Shown: positions 18,242-27,157, counted from the stretch's first letter. The stretch is 64,000 nt of DNA from Flagellimonas meridianipacifica (GCF_003001695.1 NZ_PVYX01000002.1:124001-188000); one strand, 5' to 3'. Notes: generated by a model not told the origin, from the letters alone. Made by a program: numbers and translations.

Positions 18242-18664
18242 ATGGAAACTACAATTGATAATCAGAAAGTTAGAATTACAAAAAAGTTAGAAAAAATGTT
18301 CGGACACATTGATTACAAGAACCCTCCGGAGCTTTGCCCAGTTAGGGATGTAATGTCCGTTGCTTCAGACCAGTGGAGTGTATTGATTATTTTGTGGCTG
18401 GGTTATTTTGAAACACTTCGTTTCAATAAACTTAAGAAATACGTCTATGGCATTTCAAATAAAGTACTGAGCCAACGCCTAAAAGTTTTGGAAGCCGATG
18501 GCTATATTTCCCGTAAAGCATATGCTGAGGTTCCGATTCGCGTGGAGTACAGCTTAACAGAATTTGGGCATTCTTATGTGGAAAAGTTGCTCGAATTGAC
18601 GGAATGGATGCAAATGAACTGTCCTAAGGTGATGGCAAATCGAGAGAAATACGGGTTGCTCTAG
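18242..18664 (+). CDS. HxlR-family winged-helix transcriptional regulator
   Basis: The start is placed at the ATG at 18242; the upstream in-frame ATG at 18200 would add 14 unconserved residues. 140 aa. The HxlR signature is clear: CPVRDVMSVASDQWSVLIILWLGY with the N-terminal Cys, FNKLKKYVYGISNKVLSQRLKVLEADGYISRKAY, then VEYSLTEFGHSYVEKL. HxlR proteins often respond to electrophiles or redox state through the Cys. It is divergent from the alpha/beta hydrolase and probably autoregulated. Confidence 0.93.
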   Translation: METTIDNQKVRITKKLEKMFGHIDYKNPPELCPVRDVMSVASDQWSVLIILWLGYFETLRFNKLKKYVYGISNKVLSQRLKVLEADGYISRKAYAEVPIRVEYSLTEFGHSYVEKLLELTEWMQMNCPKVMANREKYGLL

Positions 18665-18877
18665 TCACGTACTCGATTCCAGATATCCAAGAACATTTTC
18701 CAATCTCCACCCTCTTTTTTCCAAACCACTACATGTTTTCCTTCCTAAAACAATAGGTAGGTTGTTAGGAAACATTTTGATATTTTAGGTGTAGCTTTGT
18801 GCCATAGTCTCATAGTCTTTGTTTATATAAACTTTGGAGAAATTTTGAACGGCCTGTTGTACTTTGGTTTTTTGAGA
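18661..18877 (-). pseudogene. decayed SnoaL-like/DUF4440-type protein remnant
   Basis: On the minus strand one frame reads TKVQQAVQNFSKVYINKDY, then ETMAQSYT-stop-NIKMFPNNLPIV. A second frame then reads HVVVWKKEGGDWKMFLDIWN followed by RVRD and a stop at 18661. These pieces match the start and end of SnoaL-like proteins, but the middle is missing, a nonsense codon interrupts the first part, and the frame shifts. The N-terminus is also lost. It follows the gene ending at 18878 and overlaps the convergent hxlR stop by a few bases. Confidence 0.65.
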
Positions 18878-19462
18878 TTAGTCTTTGGATAGCAATTTAC
18901 CATTGGAGCAATCAATTTTCCATGTTGGAAACACTACCGATTCCGTTTTGTCAACCCATTCTCCAATCCATTTAAACCCTTTATCATCGATATCATAAAA
19001 GGATAATCTGTAATACCCATCCATACCATTTGGAGCCTTTTGTTCTCTATACAATACTATTTTTCCATCCTCCTTTTTATTGCCTTCCCATGTAGGCAAT
19101 GTTGGCGAGGGAGCCGAAGTGCTATAATAATGTACGTACCATTTTGTGCTATCTGGAATAAACTGTCTTATACTGCCAGAGTGACTTCCATCTTTTTTCA
19201 GGGTTTCATCCTGCACAGCAGTTCCATTCATAATATATTTGAACTTCCAAACCATGTCTTCGGGTTCTGCCCAAGTTCGGTCAGGCTTTATAGTTTCTGA
19301 TTTACAATGGCATTCCCCAATCAATGGGGCAAAGTCCAAAAGTTGCGTTGGTGCTTCTGGGTTTGGCAAGCCATAAGGATTTACTTCCGAAGGTTCATAT
19401 ATGAACTGTGCACTTGTATAAATTGGAAACAATAAAAAAAGAAGGATAGATTGAACTTTCAT
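18878..19462 (-). CDS. exported protein, DUF1579-like
   Basis: The start at 19462 gives a signal peptide MKVQSILLFLLFPIYTSAQ. The 194-aa product has LLDFAPLIGECHCKSETIKPD and W-rich strands (MVWKFKYIMNGTAVQDET, KWYVHYYSTSAPSP, YRLSFYDIDDKGFKWIGEW). This pattern resembles periplasmic DUF1579-type or lipocalin-shaped beta proteins of unknown function. It is followed directly by the SnoaL-like pseudogene on the same strand. Confidence 0.72.
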   Translation of the reverse strand: MKVQSILLFLLFPIYTSAQFIYEPSEVNPYGLPNPEAPTQLLDFAPLIGECHCKSETIKPDRTWAEPEDMVWKFKYIMNGTAVQDETLKKDGSHSGSIRQFIPDSTKWYVHYYSTSAPSPTLPTWEGNKKEDGKIVLYREQKAPNGMDGYYRLSFYDIDDKGFKWIGEWVDKTESVVFPTWKIDCSNGKLLSKD

Positions 19463-19524
19463 GTTGTTTTGATTGATTATCACAAATTACCAATAAATCC
19501 TTAATCACAAAAAAAGCATCGATT

Positions 19525-19890
19525 CTAGCTTTCCCTATGAACCTTTGTTATACTAAAAGCAGGCAAGCAAATGGCTACATATTCGCATTCTTCATTAAAT
19601 GGATTGGAGTATTGAATCCGGGTATGCTTACTGACCTTAATGGATTCACCAGCTTTAAGAACAATTTTTTCATCATCAATTATAAACTGTTTTCTGCCTC
19701 GCACCACTAAAGTATATTCATCAAACTCCGGGGTTTGAAAAGGTTCGCTCCATCCTGGAGGCGCTATCATATGGGCAATGCTTAAGTTGCCATTCCCATC
19801 TGTGGCAAGCCCGAAATGCTCCGCAATATGTTTACCGTCATTCGTAGGAACTATGAAAGGGGTTTGTTGGAGAGTGTATTTTTTACTCAT
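19525..19890 (-). CDS. cupin-domain protein
   Basis: 121 aa, one cupin barrel. Motif 1 is degenerate (PPGWSEPFQTPEFDEYTLVVRGR, with E and Y in place of the usual His pair). Motif 2 is AGESIKVSKHTRIQYSNPF. Metal binding is therefore doubtful, and the protein may be a binding or sensory cupin instead of an enzyme. It starts 9 bp after the stop of the lipoprotein gene at 19900, so the two are co-transcribed. Confidence 0.85.
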   Translation of the reverse strand: MSKKYTLQQTPFIVPTNDGKHIAEHFGLATDGNGNLSIAHMIAPPGWSEPFQTPEFDEYTLVVRGRKQFIIDDEKIVLKAGESIKVSKHTRIQYSNPFNEECEYVAICLPAFSITKVHRES

Positions 19891-19899
19891 ATCCTAATT

Positions 19900-20448
19900 T
19901 TAATCCCAACCAAGCATAAGGTATTTGATTTTTGCATCCTCAGGAATCTGAACCTCTTCGATGTTTGAAGTAGTGTATCTAAGATTGGCCGGAAGTTCTG
20001 CTTTATCCAAAGTAAAGTAGAGATTGCTTTCCTTTGGAAATATGACCACGCTGTTAAAAGTGGTAACTATTTTCTTAATCGGATGATTGGCTTTAATATC
20101 CCTAAAGGTACTTTTAAGTCCAATTCCTTTTTCAGAAAGGTATCGGGAATCAAAAATTCGGATATTCTCAACCGTAGGGACACTATCCTGATTTGGAGTT
20201 AGCGTCAAAAGATGTTTCCCTCCTTTTTCAAAAACCTCGATTTTATTGAAAGCATCTCCAATTCTAGTATTAGAGCTATCTCGAACTACAGAATCTGAGG
20301 CAAAAACAGTTTCAATATCCGCTATAGGAGTTTCTTTTGACAATGGACCTATTTTATTCTCACGAATTAGAAAGGTTTCGTCCTTTTCGGCACAAGAGGT
20401 TACTAGTATTACCGATAGGATGGTGAATACGAAAGATATTTTTTTCAT
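19900..20448 (-). CDS. lipoprotein of unknown function
   Basis: 182 aa. MKKISFVFTILSVILVTSC is a lipoprotein signal peptide. The mature part (FLIRENKIGPLSKETPIADIETVFASD, FNKIEVFEKGGKHLLTLTP, then ENIRIFDSRYLSEKGIGLKS) looks like a periplasmic beta-domain. It loosely recalls DUF1131-type lipoproteins such as YfeY, but I cannot confirm this. It lies 8 bp downstream of the HerA-like ATPase gene and 9 bp upstream of the cupin gene, so all three probably form one operon. Confidence 0.75.
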   Translation of the reverse strand: MKKISFVFTILSVILVTSCAEKDETFLIRENKIGPLSKETPIADIETVFASDSVVRDSSNTRIGDAFNKIEVFEKGGKHLLTLTPNQDSVPTVENIRIFDSRYLSEKGIGLKSTFRDIKANHPIKKIVTTFNSVVIFPKESNLYFTLDKAELPANLRYTTSNIEEVQIPEDAKIKYLMLGWD

Positions 20449-20456
20449 GGTTGATT

Positions 20457-21977
20457 TTATCGGATAACTTTTTTCAATACTCCAAGAACCCCACGGATAA
20501 AAGTAGCACTGGTCAATACCTTTACTACCGGGTTCATACGAGTACTTCGGCTTCGGGATGAGGTCCTTCGTGTTTTGGTTTTTTGCTCTTTTTCTTTTTC
20601 GGCCTCTTTTTCAGCTTTTTCAATTTTTTCATTCAATACCTCATAGGCACTTTCCCTGTCAATTTCTTCATTGTATTTTTTGACCAGTTTGGATTTTCCA
20701 ATCGCCTCATCCAGTTCGGCAGGTGTAAGCACGTCCATTCTACTCATTGGGGCTCTTAGCATAGTAGCGGCCAATGGGGTGGGTCTTCCTTTTTCGTCCA
20801 GAGCGGAAATGAGGGCTTCTCCAATTCCAAGGGAGGTCAAAACTTCCTTGGTATCATAAAACTCAGAATCTGGATAGTTTTCCGCAGTTAATTTGATAGC
20901 CTTTCTGTCTTTGGCAGTAAATGCGCGAAGAGCATGCTGTACTTTCAGTCCAAGTTGTGCCAGAACGTCATCAGGAACATCGGTTGGGTTTTGAGTTACA
21001 AAATAGAGCCCTATTCCTTTAGAGCGAATTAGTTTTACGATACTCTCAATCTGGTCCAGCAAAGCCTTGGAAGCTTCCTTGAAAATAAGGTGGGCCTCAT
21101 CAATAAATAAAATGAGTTCAGGTCTGTCGCTATCACCTTGTTCAGGGAACGTGCCATAAATCTCTGCCAACAAACTCAACATAAAGGTTGAGAATAACTT
21201 GGGTCTATCTTGAATGTCGGTCAAACGGATGATATTGATATATCCCCTGCCATTTTCATCTATTCGTACCAGGTCATCCACTTCAAAAGATTTTTCTCCA
21301 AAGAAAAGCTCGGCCCCTTGTTGTTCCAGCTCTATTATTTTTCTTAGGATGGTACCTGTTGAGCTGGTGGAAATTCTTCCATATTGGGACTGAAATTCTT
21401 TTTTCCCTTCACCTGTGGCATATTGTAACACTTTTTTGAAATCCTTTAGGTCGAGTAATGGCAACTTATTATCATCACAATATTTAAAAACCACTGCCAC
21501 AATCCCCTCTTGAGTCACGGTCAAATCCAAAATTCGGGAAAGAAGCACAGGGCCGAATTCAGAAACTGTTGCTCTTAACCGAACTCCATCCTGTTCTGAA
21601 AGTGTGAGAATTTCAACCGGAAAACCCTTGGGTTCAAAGGGTAATCCAATTTTTTCATGGCGCTCATCGATTTTGGGATGCCCCGGGCTGGGTTGGGCGA
21701 TACCGCTTAAATCTCCTTTGAGGTCCATTAGAAGCACGGGAATTCCCTTGTCGGAAAGATTTTCAGCAATAACCTGAAGCGTTTTGGTTTTTCCTGTTCC
21801 AGTTGCTCCAGCAATAAGTCCATGCCGATTTAACGTTTTTAAAGGCACTTTTACAAAGGCATTTTTTACGGTCTCTCCATCAACTATGCCTGCGCCCATG
21901 GTTACGTAATCACCTTTGGTGGTATACCCCTTTTCTATATGTGATAAGAAATCCTCTTTCCGACTCATCGAGTTCAT
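20457..21977 (-). CDS. HerA-like/DUF853 ATPase (YjgR family)
   Basis: 506 aa. P-loop GATGTGKT at 57-64, Walker B LILFIDEAHLIF (~290), and TQNPTDVPDDVLAQLGLK, which is typical of YjgR/DUF853 helicase-like ATPases of the FtsK-HerA clade. A charged coiled tail (EKIEKAEKEAEKEKEQ, then RRTSSRSRSTR) precedes a short C-terminal segment. The role is unproven; family members are proposed DNA-translocating ATPases. MNSM at the N-terminus allows a start three codons later. It is divergent from the exported RidA gene across 47 bp. Confidence 0.9.
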   Translation of the reverse strand: MNSMSRKEDFLSHIEKGYTTKGDYVTMGAGIVDGETVKNAFVKVPLKTLNRHGLIAGATGTGKTKTLQVIAENLSDKGIPVLLMDLKGDLSGIAQPSPGHPKIDERHEKIGLPFEPKGFPVEILTLSEQDGVRLRATVSEFGPVLLSRILDLTVTQEGIVAVVFKYCDDNKLPLLDLKDFKKVLQYATGEGKKEFQSQYGRISTSSTGTILRKIIELEQQGAELFFGEKSFEVDDLVRIDENGRGYINIIRLTDIQDRPKLFSTFMLSLLAEIYGTFPEQGDSDRPELILFIDEAHLIFKEASKALLDQIESIVKLIRSKGIGLYFVTQNPTDVPDDVLAQLGLKVQHALRAFTAKDRKAIKLTAENYPDSEFYDTKEVLTSLGIGEALISALDEKGRPTPLAATMLRAPMSRMDVLTPAELDEAIGKSKLVKKYNEEIDRESAYEVLNEKIEKAEKEAEKEKEQKTKTRRTSSRSRSTRMNPVVKVLTSATFIRGVLGVLKKVIR

Positions 21978-22024
21978 TTTCCGATAAAAATAGGGTAATT
22001 TTAAAGAATTCTAAAAATGCCAAA

Positions 22025-22480
22025 ATGAAACAAAAACCATCTTTATTTCTGTTCTTTACCTTATTTGGTTTGATATTCTCCGTTCATGCTCAGGAAAGTA
22101 ATGAAATCATCTTTCACAAATCTCCGGACCCAAAAAGGCAAAAGGCGCCATTTAGCGAAACGGTTCAGGCAGGTAATCTGTTTTTTTTGGCAGGGCAGAT
22201 TGGAATGGACCGAAGTGTGGGCAAATTGGCGGAAGGAGGTATTCAAGGTGAAACCGAGCAGGCCATTAAAAATATTCAAGGCGTATTAAAAAGGCATGGT
22301 TTGACTTTGGACAATGTGGTAAAATGTACGGTTATTTTGAGCGATATAAATGACTTTAGGGCATTTAACGAAGTTTATGTGAAATATTTTACAAAAAAGC
22401 CCGCCCGTACAACCTATGCTGCGGCCGGTCTGGCAGCCAATGCGAAGATTGAAATTGATGTGATTGCGGTTAAAGAATAG
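22025..22480 (+). CDS. exported RidA-family (YjgF/YER057c/UK114) protein
   Basis: The start at 22025 gives MKQKPSLFLFFTLFGLIFSVHAQ, a signal peptide, ahead of a complete RidA domain. The domain shows PFSETVQAGNLFFLAGQIGMD, QAIKNIQGVLKRHGLTLDNVVKCTVILSD and PARTTYAAAGLAANAKIEIDVIAV. The conserved Arg of the active site is present in KPARTTY. RidA hydrolyses reactive enamine/imine intermediates of PLP enzymes in the cytosol, so an exported copy has a different or unknown substrate. Confidence 0.9.
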   Translation: MKQKPSLFLFFTLFGLIFSVHAQESNEIIFHKSPDPKRQKAPFSETVQAGNLFFLAGQIGMDRSVGKLAEGGIQGETEQAIKNIQGVLKRHGLTLDNVVKCTVILSDINDFRAFNEVYVKYFTKKPARTTYAAAGLAANAKIEIDVIAVKE

Positions 22481-22516
22481 CACACAAATAGCTGCAACTT
22501 ACAACCCTTTAAGCCT

Positions 22517-22524
22517 TATCTTTG
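22517..22524 (+). promoter_or_regulatory. -7 box directly before queE
   Basis: TATCTTTG fits TAnnTTTG and ends only four bases before the ATG at 22529. Transcription would then begin at or next to the start codon. Confidence 0.45.
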
Positions 22525-22528
22525 CTGA

Positions 22529-23161
22529 ATGGTTTCTGAAGAAATTATGGACTTGGTAAATCAAGGGACAATGCTCCCTTTGATGGAAGAGTTTTACACT
22601 ATCCAAGGAGAGGGCTACCACAAGGGTACTGCAGCTTATTTTATACGAGTTGGAGGCTGTGATGTGGGTTGCCATTGGTGTGATGTTAAAGAAAGTTGGA
22701 ATGCCGAAACGCATCCACCCATCTCCGTCGATGCCATTGTCGAAAACGCAACTAAACATTCGGATACTATTGTGGTAACGGGAGGAGAGCCTTTGACTTG
22801 GGACATGAATCCTTTGACCCAAGGGTTGAAAGCCCAGAATTTGCAAACCCATATCGAGACTTCTGGAGCCTATCCGCTGACAGGTACTTGGGACTGGATT
22901 TGTCTATCTCCCAAAAAGAACAAATTGCCGGTGGGCGAAATATATAATAAAGCCCACGAGCTAAAGGTAATAATCTACAACAAGCACGATTTTATCTTTG
23001 CCGAAGAACAGGCCGCTAAAGTATCTCAAGATTGCATACTTTATCTTCAACCTGAATGGAGTGTTAGAGAAAAAATGATTCCTCAAATAGTGGAGTATGT
23101 CATGAAAAACCCGAAATGGAAGGTGTCTCTACAAACTCACAAATATTTGAATATTCCCTAG
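22529..23161 (+). CDS. queE: 7-carboxy-7-deazaguanine synthase
   Basis: A 210-aa radical SAM enzyme of queuosine and 7-deazapurine biosynthesis; it contracts 6-carboxy-tetrahydropterin to CDG. The cluster CxxxCxxC is C44, C48, C51 (GGCDVGCHWCDV). MEEFYTIQGEG (20-29) and VVTGGEPL are family hallmarks. An in-frame ATG at 22547 is an alternative start, which the very close -7 box would favour; the longer start keeps an N-terminal helix that appears natural. No queC/D/F is nearby. Confidence 0.95.
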   Translation: MVSEEIMDLVNQGTMLPLMEEFYTIQGEGYHKGTAAYFIRVGGCDVGCHWCDVKESWNAETHPPISVDAIVENATKHSDTIVVTGGEPLTWDMNPLTQGLKAQNLQTHIETSGAYPLTGTWDWICLSPKKNKLPVGEIYNKAHELKVIIYNKHDFIFAEEQAAKVSQDCILYLQPEWSVREKMIPQIVEYVMKNPKWKVSLQTHKYLNIP

Positions 23162-23163
23162 GG

Positions 23164-24084
23164 TTAGCGACCCCCGTTCCCTTGCAAGTCCAAAATACAT
23201 TCATCATCCAATAAAGGAACGACATCTGATGTGCGCGCCAACGTCCTGTCCTGTAAAATTTTCATTAAGGCATTTCCATCCAAAGTACAGGCGGAGGATA
23301 AAGTTTCTCCTTTTTCAGTTAAAGCTACCAACCCTCTCGCAGCGGGACTTCCAAATTCTAATCGGGCTTGCATGAGACAACCTGGTACATTACAATGATT
23401 CGGTGCATCCATATCCTCATGGTCATTGATTGGTTCAGTACCCAAGTTGACCAATCCGAAAAGATGCCCAAATTCATGATTGAGAGTAGCCGTCTCAACA
23501 TCAGTCAGCGTAACAGGGGCGCCGCTATTATCAGGTGGGGCCAATTCTCGTATAGTAGATTCGAAAATCACCATTGAAGTATTTCTAAAAACAGCTCCTA
23601 GGGTAACCGTACTTTCTTCCTCATCATCTTCATCAGAAGGAGCATTGGCAAAATAAATATACACAGCTAGAGTTCTTCCATTGTTGAAAGCCGTTCTATT
23701 GGCTTGCTCCAAACTGTCTATTTGCTGTAAGGTGAGAGTTTCTTGGTTTGGGGATGGGAATTGATTGAATATAATTTCAATATCTTCTTTAAAAGAGTGA
23801 AGTCTCACAAAATCCTGAAAATTTGAAATGGTTTCGGCAGTAGGTCTAAAACCGGGCTGATGTGCAATTTCAACTTGTATCCTATCAAAGTTGGTATTGG
23901 CCAAAAGATCATTGGCGGAAGCCCCGGTTGCCAAAAGGTTACCTGACCTATCTACATTTGGTGGAGGAGGTGCTGGGGTTCCTGTCCCCGAGTTTGGTGG
24001 GATTTCTGAAGTATCGCTATCAGAGGAACATCCAATAAAAAGTCCTAAAAGAACCAAAAGGAGAAATAGATTTTTCTTTTTCAT
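23164..24084 (-). CDS. membrane-anchored zinc metalloprotease (lipoprotein)
   Basis: 306 aa. Lipobox LFIGC with Cys19, then a Ser/Asp and Pro-rich linker (GTGTPAPPPPNVD). The zinc motif is LNHEFGHLFGLVNLG with H203, E204, H207, and a downstream CLM (Met ~238) that may form a Met-turn of metzincins. H222 or H230 is a candidate third ligand. It is a surface or periplasmic peptidase seen in many flavobacteria. An acidic loop (SDEDDEEEST) precedes the catalytic part. The substrate is unknown. Confidence 0.85.
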   Translation of the reverse strand: MKKKNLFLLLVLLGLFIGCSSDSDTSEIPPNSGTGTPAPPPPNVDRSGNLLATGASANDLLANTNFDRIQVEIAHQPGFRPTAETISNFQDFVRLHSFKEDIEIIFNQFPSPNQETLTLQQIDSLEQANRTAFNNGRTLAVYIYFANAPSDEDDEEESTVTLGAVFRNTSMVIFESTIRELAPPDNSGAPVTLTDVETATLNHEFGHLFGLVNLGTEPINDHEDMDAPNHCNVPGCLMQARLEFGSPAARGLVALTEKGETLSSACTLDGNALMKILQDRTLARTSDVVPLLDDECILDLQGNGGR

Positions 24085-24132
24085 TTCAGAGATTATTTCA
24101 ATTCTAAACGCAATTTTATAAGAGTTTATTCC

Positions 24133-24855
24133 CTATTTAAGAGAAAGTTTAGCTAAATAGTCGTAATGTTCTCCAGATATTACAAGTTCACATTTCAGGT
24201 CTATAGAATTACAACATTCCTTTAAACTGTTGAAATCCAGATACAACCAATCAAATGCTTCTCCTCTTTGACCTTTATACTCCATAGAGAAAGTGACTTC
24301 TCCGTAGTACACTGTATCACCCGGAATCCATATACCACCATCTTCGTCCTGCTCAAACATGTAAATGATATCACTGGAATCCAATAAGATTTGACCATCG
24401 GGTTTGAGCAATTCTTTTAAGTGCTTCAAAAACCCTTCCAAACATGATAACTTCCCTGCCAAACCTATTCCATTCATCAATAACAGCAGGGTGTCAAATT
24501 GTTTATCGTTATAGTTTTGGATTTCAGAGTGAACCACTGATTTGAGCCCTCTAAGTTTGCAAACTTCAATAGCTCCATAAGACGAGTCTAGCCCGGTAAC
24601 AGTATGACCCTTTTCCTGTAAATAAAGACTATGCGAGCCTGCTCCACAACCTACATCCAACACTTTTCCAAATGCAAGTTCTAATGCACGTTGTTCTATT
24701 TTGGGCATTTGTTCAAAGGTTCTAAACAAATAGGGAAGTGGAATGACATCCTGTTCATCTAGAGAAGAAAGAGTCACAATGTCCTCAGAATACCTACCAT
24801 CATGATAGTCCAACAGGGCATTCCCTAAAATATCTTTATTGAAAAGCACTTCCAT
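24133..24855 (-). CDS. class I SAM-dependent methyltransferase
   Basis: 240 aa. SAM-binding motif I is VLDVGCGAGSHSLYLQEKGH (~65-85) with motif II VTGLDSSYGAIEVCKLRG. FDTLLLLMNGIGLAGKL and LLKPDGQILLDSSD complete the Rossmann methyltransferase core. The C-terminal third is unlike common families. The methyl acceptor is not deducible. It is divergent from the YkgJ gene. Confidence 0.9.
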   Translation of the reverse strand: MEVLFNKDILGNALLDYHDGRYSEDIVTLSSLDEQDVIPLPYLFRTFEQMPKIEQRALELAFGKVLDVGCGAGSHSLYLQEKGHTVTGLDSSYGAIEVCKLRGLKSVVHSEIQNYNDKQFDTLLLLMNGIGLAGKLSCLEGFLKHLKELLKPDGQILLDSSDIIYMFEQDEDGGIWIPGDTVYYGEVTFSMEYKGQRGEAFDWLYLDFNSLKECCNSIDLKCELVISGEHYDYLAKLSLK

Positions 24856-24908
24856 ATGATGAAATAAGACCGTATTAGTTGCTTAAGGTTTAAATGAAAT
24901 CAGTTTTT

Positions 24909-24916
24909 TAAGTTTG
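24909..24916 (+). promoter_or_regulatory. -7 box directly before the YkgJ-family gene
   Basis: TAAGTTTG fits TAnnTTTG and ends five bases before the ATG at 24922. Confidence 0.4.
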
Positions 24917-24921
24917 CTTAT

Positions 24922-25416
24922 ATGAAAGAAGAATTGGAGCAATTGGGCGAGAAAGCTAGTGAAAAGCACTTGGAAAACAAGAAATTCTTTGCAAAACTCA
25001 AAAAGAAACCTCCAAAGCAGCTGGATTATCTTATGCAGGAGCTTCATGAACAAGAGTTCCAGAGTACCGATTGTCTCGATTGTGGAAATTGTTGTAGAAC
25101 CACAGGGCCTCTCTTTACCCGGATGGATATTGAGCGCATTGCCAAACACTTAAAAATACGCCCTTCAAAATTCATAGATGAATACCTTCGCGTAGATGGA
25201 GAGAATGACTATGTACTTCAGCAGGTACCCTGCGCTTTTTTGGGAGCGGATAATTATTGTTCCATTTACAAAGTTAGGCCCAAGGCTTGCCGTGAGTTCC
25301 CACATACCGACAGAAAGAAGTTCCATCAAATCTCCCATCTCACCTTAAAAAACGTAGCAATATGCCCGGCAGCGTATAATATTGTGGAAGAAATGAAGAG
25401 AAGAATCAAGATATAG
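24922..25416 (+). CDS. YkgJ-family cysteine-cluster protein
   Basis: 164 aa. Two cysteine groups are seen: DCLDCGNCCRTTGPLF and CAFLGADNYCSIYKVRPKAC followed by REFPH. These are diagnostic of the YkgJ (UPF0153/CxxCxxCC) family, which probably coordinates zinc or an iron-sulfur centre. The N-terminal 45 residues form a charged helix (EELEQLGEKASEKHLENKKF). The biological role is unknown. Confidence 0.92.
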   Translation: MKEELEQLGEKASEKHLENKKFFAKLKKKPPKQLDYLMQELHEQEFQSTDCLDCGNCCRTTGPLFTRMDIERIAKHLKIRPSKFIDEYLRVDGENDYVLQQVPCAFLGADNYCSIYKVRPKACREFPHTDRKKFHQISHLTLKNVAICPAAYNIVEEMKRRIKI

Positions 25417-25424
25417 CGATTTCT

Positions 25425-25432
25425 TATCTTTG
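25425..25432 (+). promoter_or_regulatory. -7 box directly before the sterol-desaturase-like gene
   Basis: TATCTTTG fits TAnnTTTG and ends five bases before the ATG at 25438, within the short gap after the YkgJ stop. Confidence 0.4.
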
Positions 25433-25437
25433 AGAAT

Positions 25438-26280
25438 ATGGAACAGATTATTACCTACTTTGAAACAATTCCTCCATTGCACAGAAGTTTGATATTGGTC
25501 GGAGGCATCACTTTTTTTTGGATTCTGGAAGGAATTGTCCCTCTTTTCAATGTCCCTTATAAAAAATGGAGACATTCAGTCCCCAATTTCTTCTTCACAC
25601 TCACTACTATTATTGTCAATTTTCCTTTGGCTTTTTTGTTGCTAAAAACGTCCGATTGGGCGGTGGTCAACGAATTTGGAATTATAAATTGGTTGCCGGA
25701 AATGCCTCTTTGGCTTTACGTTTTGTTGGGTGTTTTGTTTTTGGATTTGATAGGAGCCTATACGGCGCACTGGGTTGAACATAAGGTAAAACCACTATGG
25801 ATGGTTCATTTGGTGCATCATTCAGATCATAATGTGGATACCACTACCGCCAATAGGCACCACCCTTTGGAAAGCCTTATTCGCTACACGTTTACTCTCA
25901 TAGGTGTTTTTGTTGTGGGAGCTCCCATCGGAATAATCATGTTATATCAAAGTTTATCAGTGGTATTGTCCCAGTTTAACCACGCCAACATTAAATTGCC
26001 CAAAAAGGTGGATGATGCCATTAGTTGGGTAATTGTAAGTCCAGACATGCACAAAGTGCATCATCACTACCAATTGCCTTATACCGATTCTAATTACGGG
26101 AATATCTTTTCCATTTGGGATAGACTTTTTGGTACCTATATGACTTTGGATTCTGATAAAATTGTTTACGGGGTGGACACTTTTCCGGATGAAAAAGAAA
26201 ATGCCAGTGTCATTGGTTTATTGAAACAGCCATTTCACAAATATCGAAGACCTACTACCGAGAAGGCAGAGGCTTCTTAA
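25438..26280 (+). CDS. sterol desaturase / fatty acid hydroxylase family membrane protein
   Basis: 280 aa with about four to five membrane helices. The di-iron histidine boxes are clear: HWVEHKVK, HLVHHSDHN with NRHHP, and HKVHHHYQLP. Such enzymes use O2 to hydroxylate or desaturate lipids (sterols, fatty acids, carotenoids). The precise lipid is unknown. A TTG-start alpha/beta hydrolase follows after 15 bp, so the two probably act together. Confidence 0.9.
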   Translation: MEQIITYFETIPPLHRSLILVGGITFFWILEGIVPLFNVPYKKWRHSVPNFFFTLTTIIVNFPLAFLLLKTSDWAVVNEFGIINWLPEMPLWLYVLLGVLFLDLIGAYTAHWVEHKVKPLWMVHLVHHSDHNVDTTTANRHHPLESLIRYTFTLIGVFVVGAPIGIIMLYQSLSVVLSQFNHANIKLPKKVDDAISWVIVSPDMHKVHHHYQLPYTDSNYGNIFSIWDRLFGTYMTLDSDKIVYGVDTFPDEKENASVIGLLKQPFHKYRRPTTEKAEAS

Positions 26281-26295
26281 TACCCATTTTTTCTT

Positions 26296-27153
26296 TTGGC
26301 GCAATTTCAGGAAAAGGAAATTCAATGTGAAGATGGGTTTGTCCTCAAAGCACGTCTTTTTTCTCCAGAAAAAGATAAAAAGGGTAAAATTCTAATAATC
26401 AATTCTGCAACGGCTGTAGGTCAGAATCTTTACGCCAATTATGCTCAGTTCATGGCAGAAAATGGATTCCATGTCCTTACCTATGATTATCGTGGTATTG
26501 CCGAGTCAAGGCCGAAAAAACTTAGAGGATTTTATACTTCTTTCACCGATTGGGGTGAAAAGGATGTAAGTTCGGTCTTAGTCTATGCAAAAGAGAATTT
26601 TCCAAATTTTCCAATCAATATTTTAGGACATAGTATTGGAGGTACGCTGATAGGCATGACTCCAAGGTCAGATTTAATTGATAAGGCAATGACCATAGGC
26701 GCCCAAACTGCATTCTATAAAGATTGGGGAAAAGGACGATTGAAATTATACTTTCTATGGCATTTAGTTTTTCCCTTGGTGACCGACTTGGTAGGTTATT
26801 TTCCCGGGAAGAAACTCGGCTTGCTTGAAGATGTTCCCAAAGGAGTGGTGCAACAATGGCACGCTAGACGCAAGAATCCCAGCATGATAAAGCAACTTGA
26901 GTCTAAAGGGATAAATACCTATTTCGCAAAGTATAAAAGAGACCTTCTTACCCTGGCAATATCAGACGATCCAATTGGAACTGAACCTGCTTTGAAACGA
27001 ATCCATGTTTTGTTTGAAAATGCTCATAGAACTTGGGAAACAGTCAGACCTATCGATATCAATGAAAAAGAAATAGGTCATTTTGGTTTCTTCCGAAGGA
27101 AATTCAAGGAGACATTATGGACAAAAACGTTGATATGGTTTGAGAACCACTGA
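26296..27153 (+). CDS. alpha/beta hydrolase (serine aminopeptidase-like), TTG start
   Basis: 285 aa. No ATG or GTG lies between the upstream stop (26278-26280) and the conserved N-terminus, so the TTG at 26296 is the start. VLTYDYRGIAESRP and the nucleophile elbow GHSIGG are typical. The C-terminal EKEIGHFGFFRR supplies the catalytic His. Resembles flavobacterial hydrolases of unknown substrate. It lies 15 bp after the desaturase-like gene and is convergent with the DUF1343 gene (4 bp gap). Confidence 0.87.
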   Translation: MAQFQEKEIQCEDGFVLKARLFSPEKDKKGKILIINSATAVGQNLYANYAQFMAENGFHVLTYDYRGIAESRPKKLRGFYTSFTDWGEKDVSSVLVYAKENFPNFPINILGHSIGGTLIGMTPRSDLIDKAMTIGAQTAFYKDWGKGRLKLYFLWHLVFPLVTDLVGYFPGKKLGLLEDVPKGVVQQWHARRKNPSMIKQLESKGINTYFAKYKRDLLTLAISDDPIGTEPALKRIHVLFENAHRTWETVRPIDINEKEIGHFGFFRRKFKETLWTKTLIWFENH

Positions 27154-27157
27154 AAAA

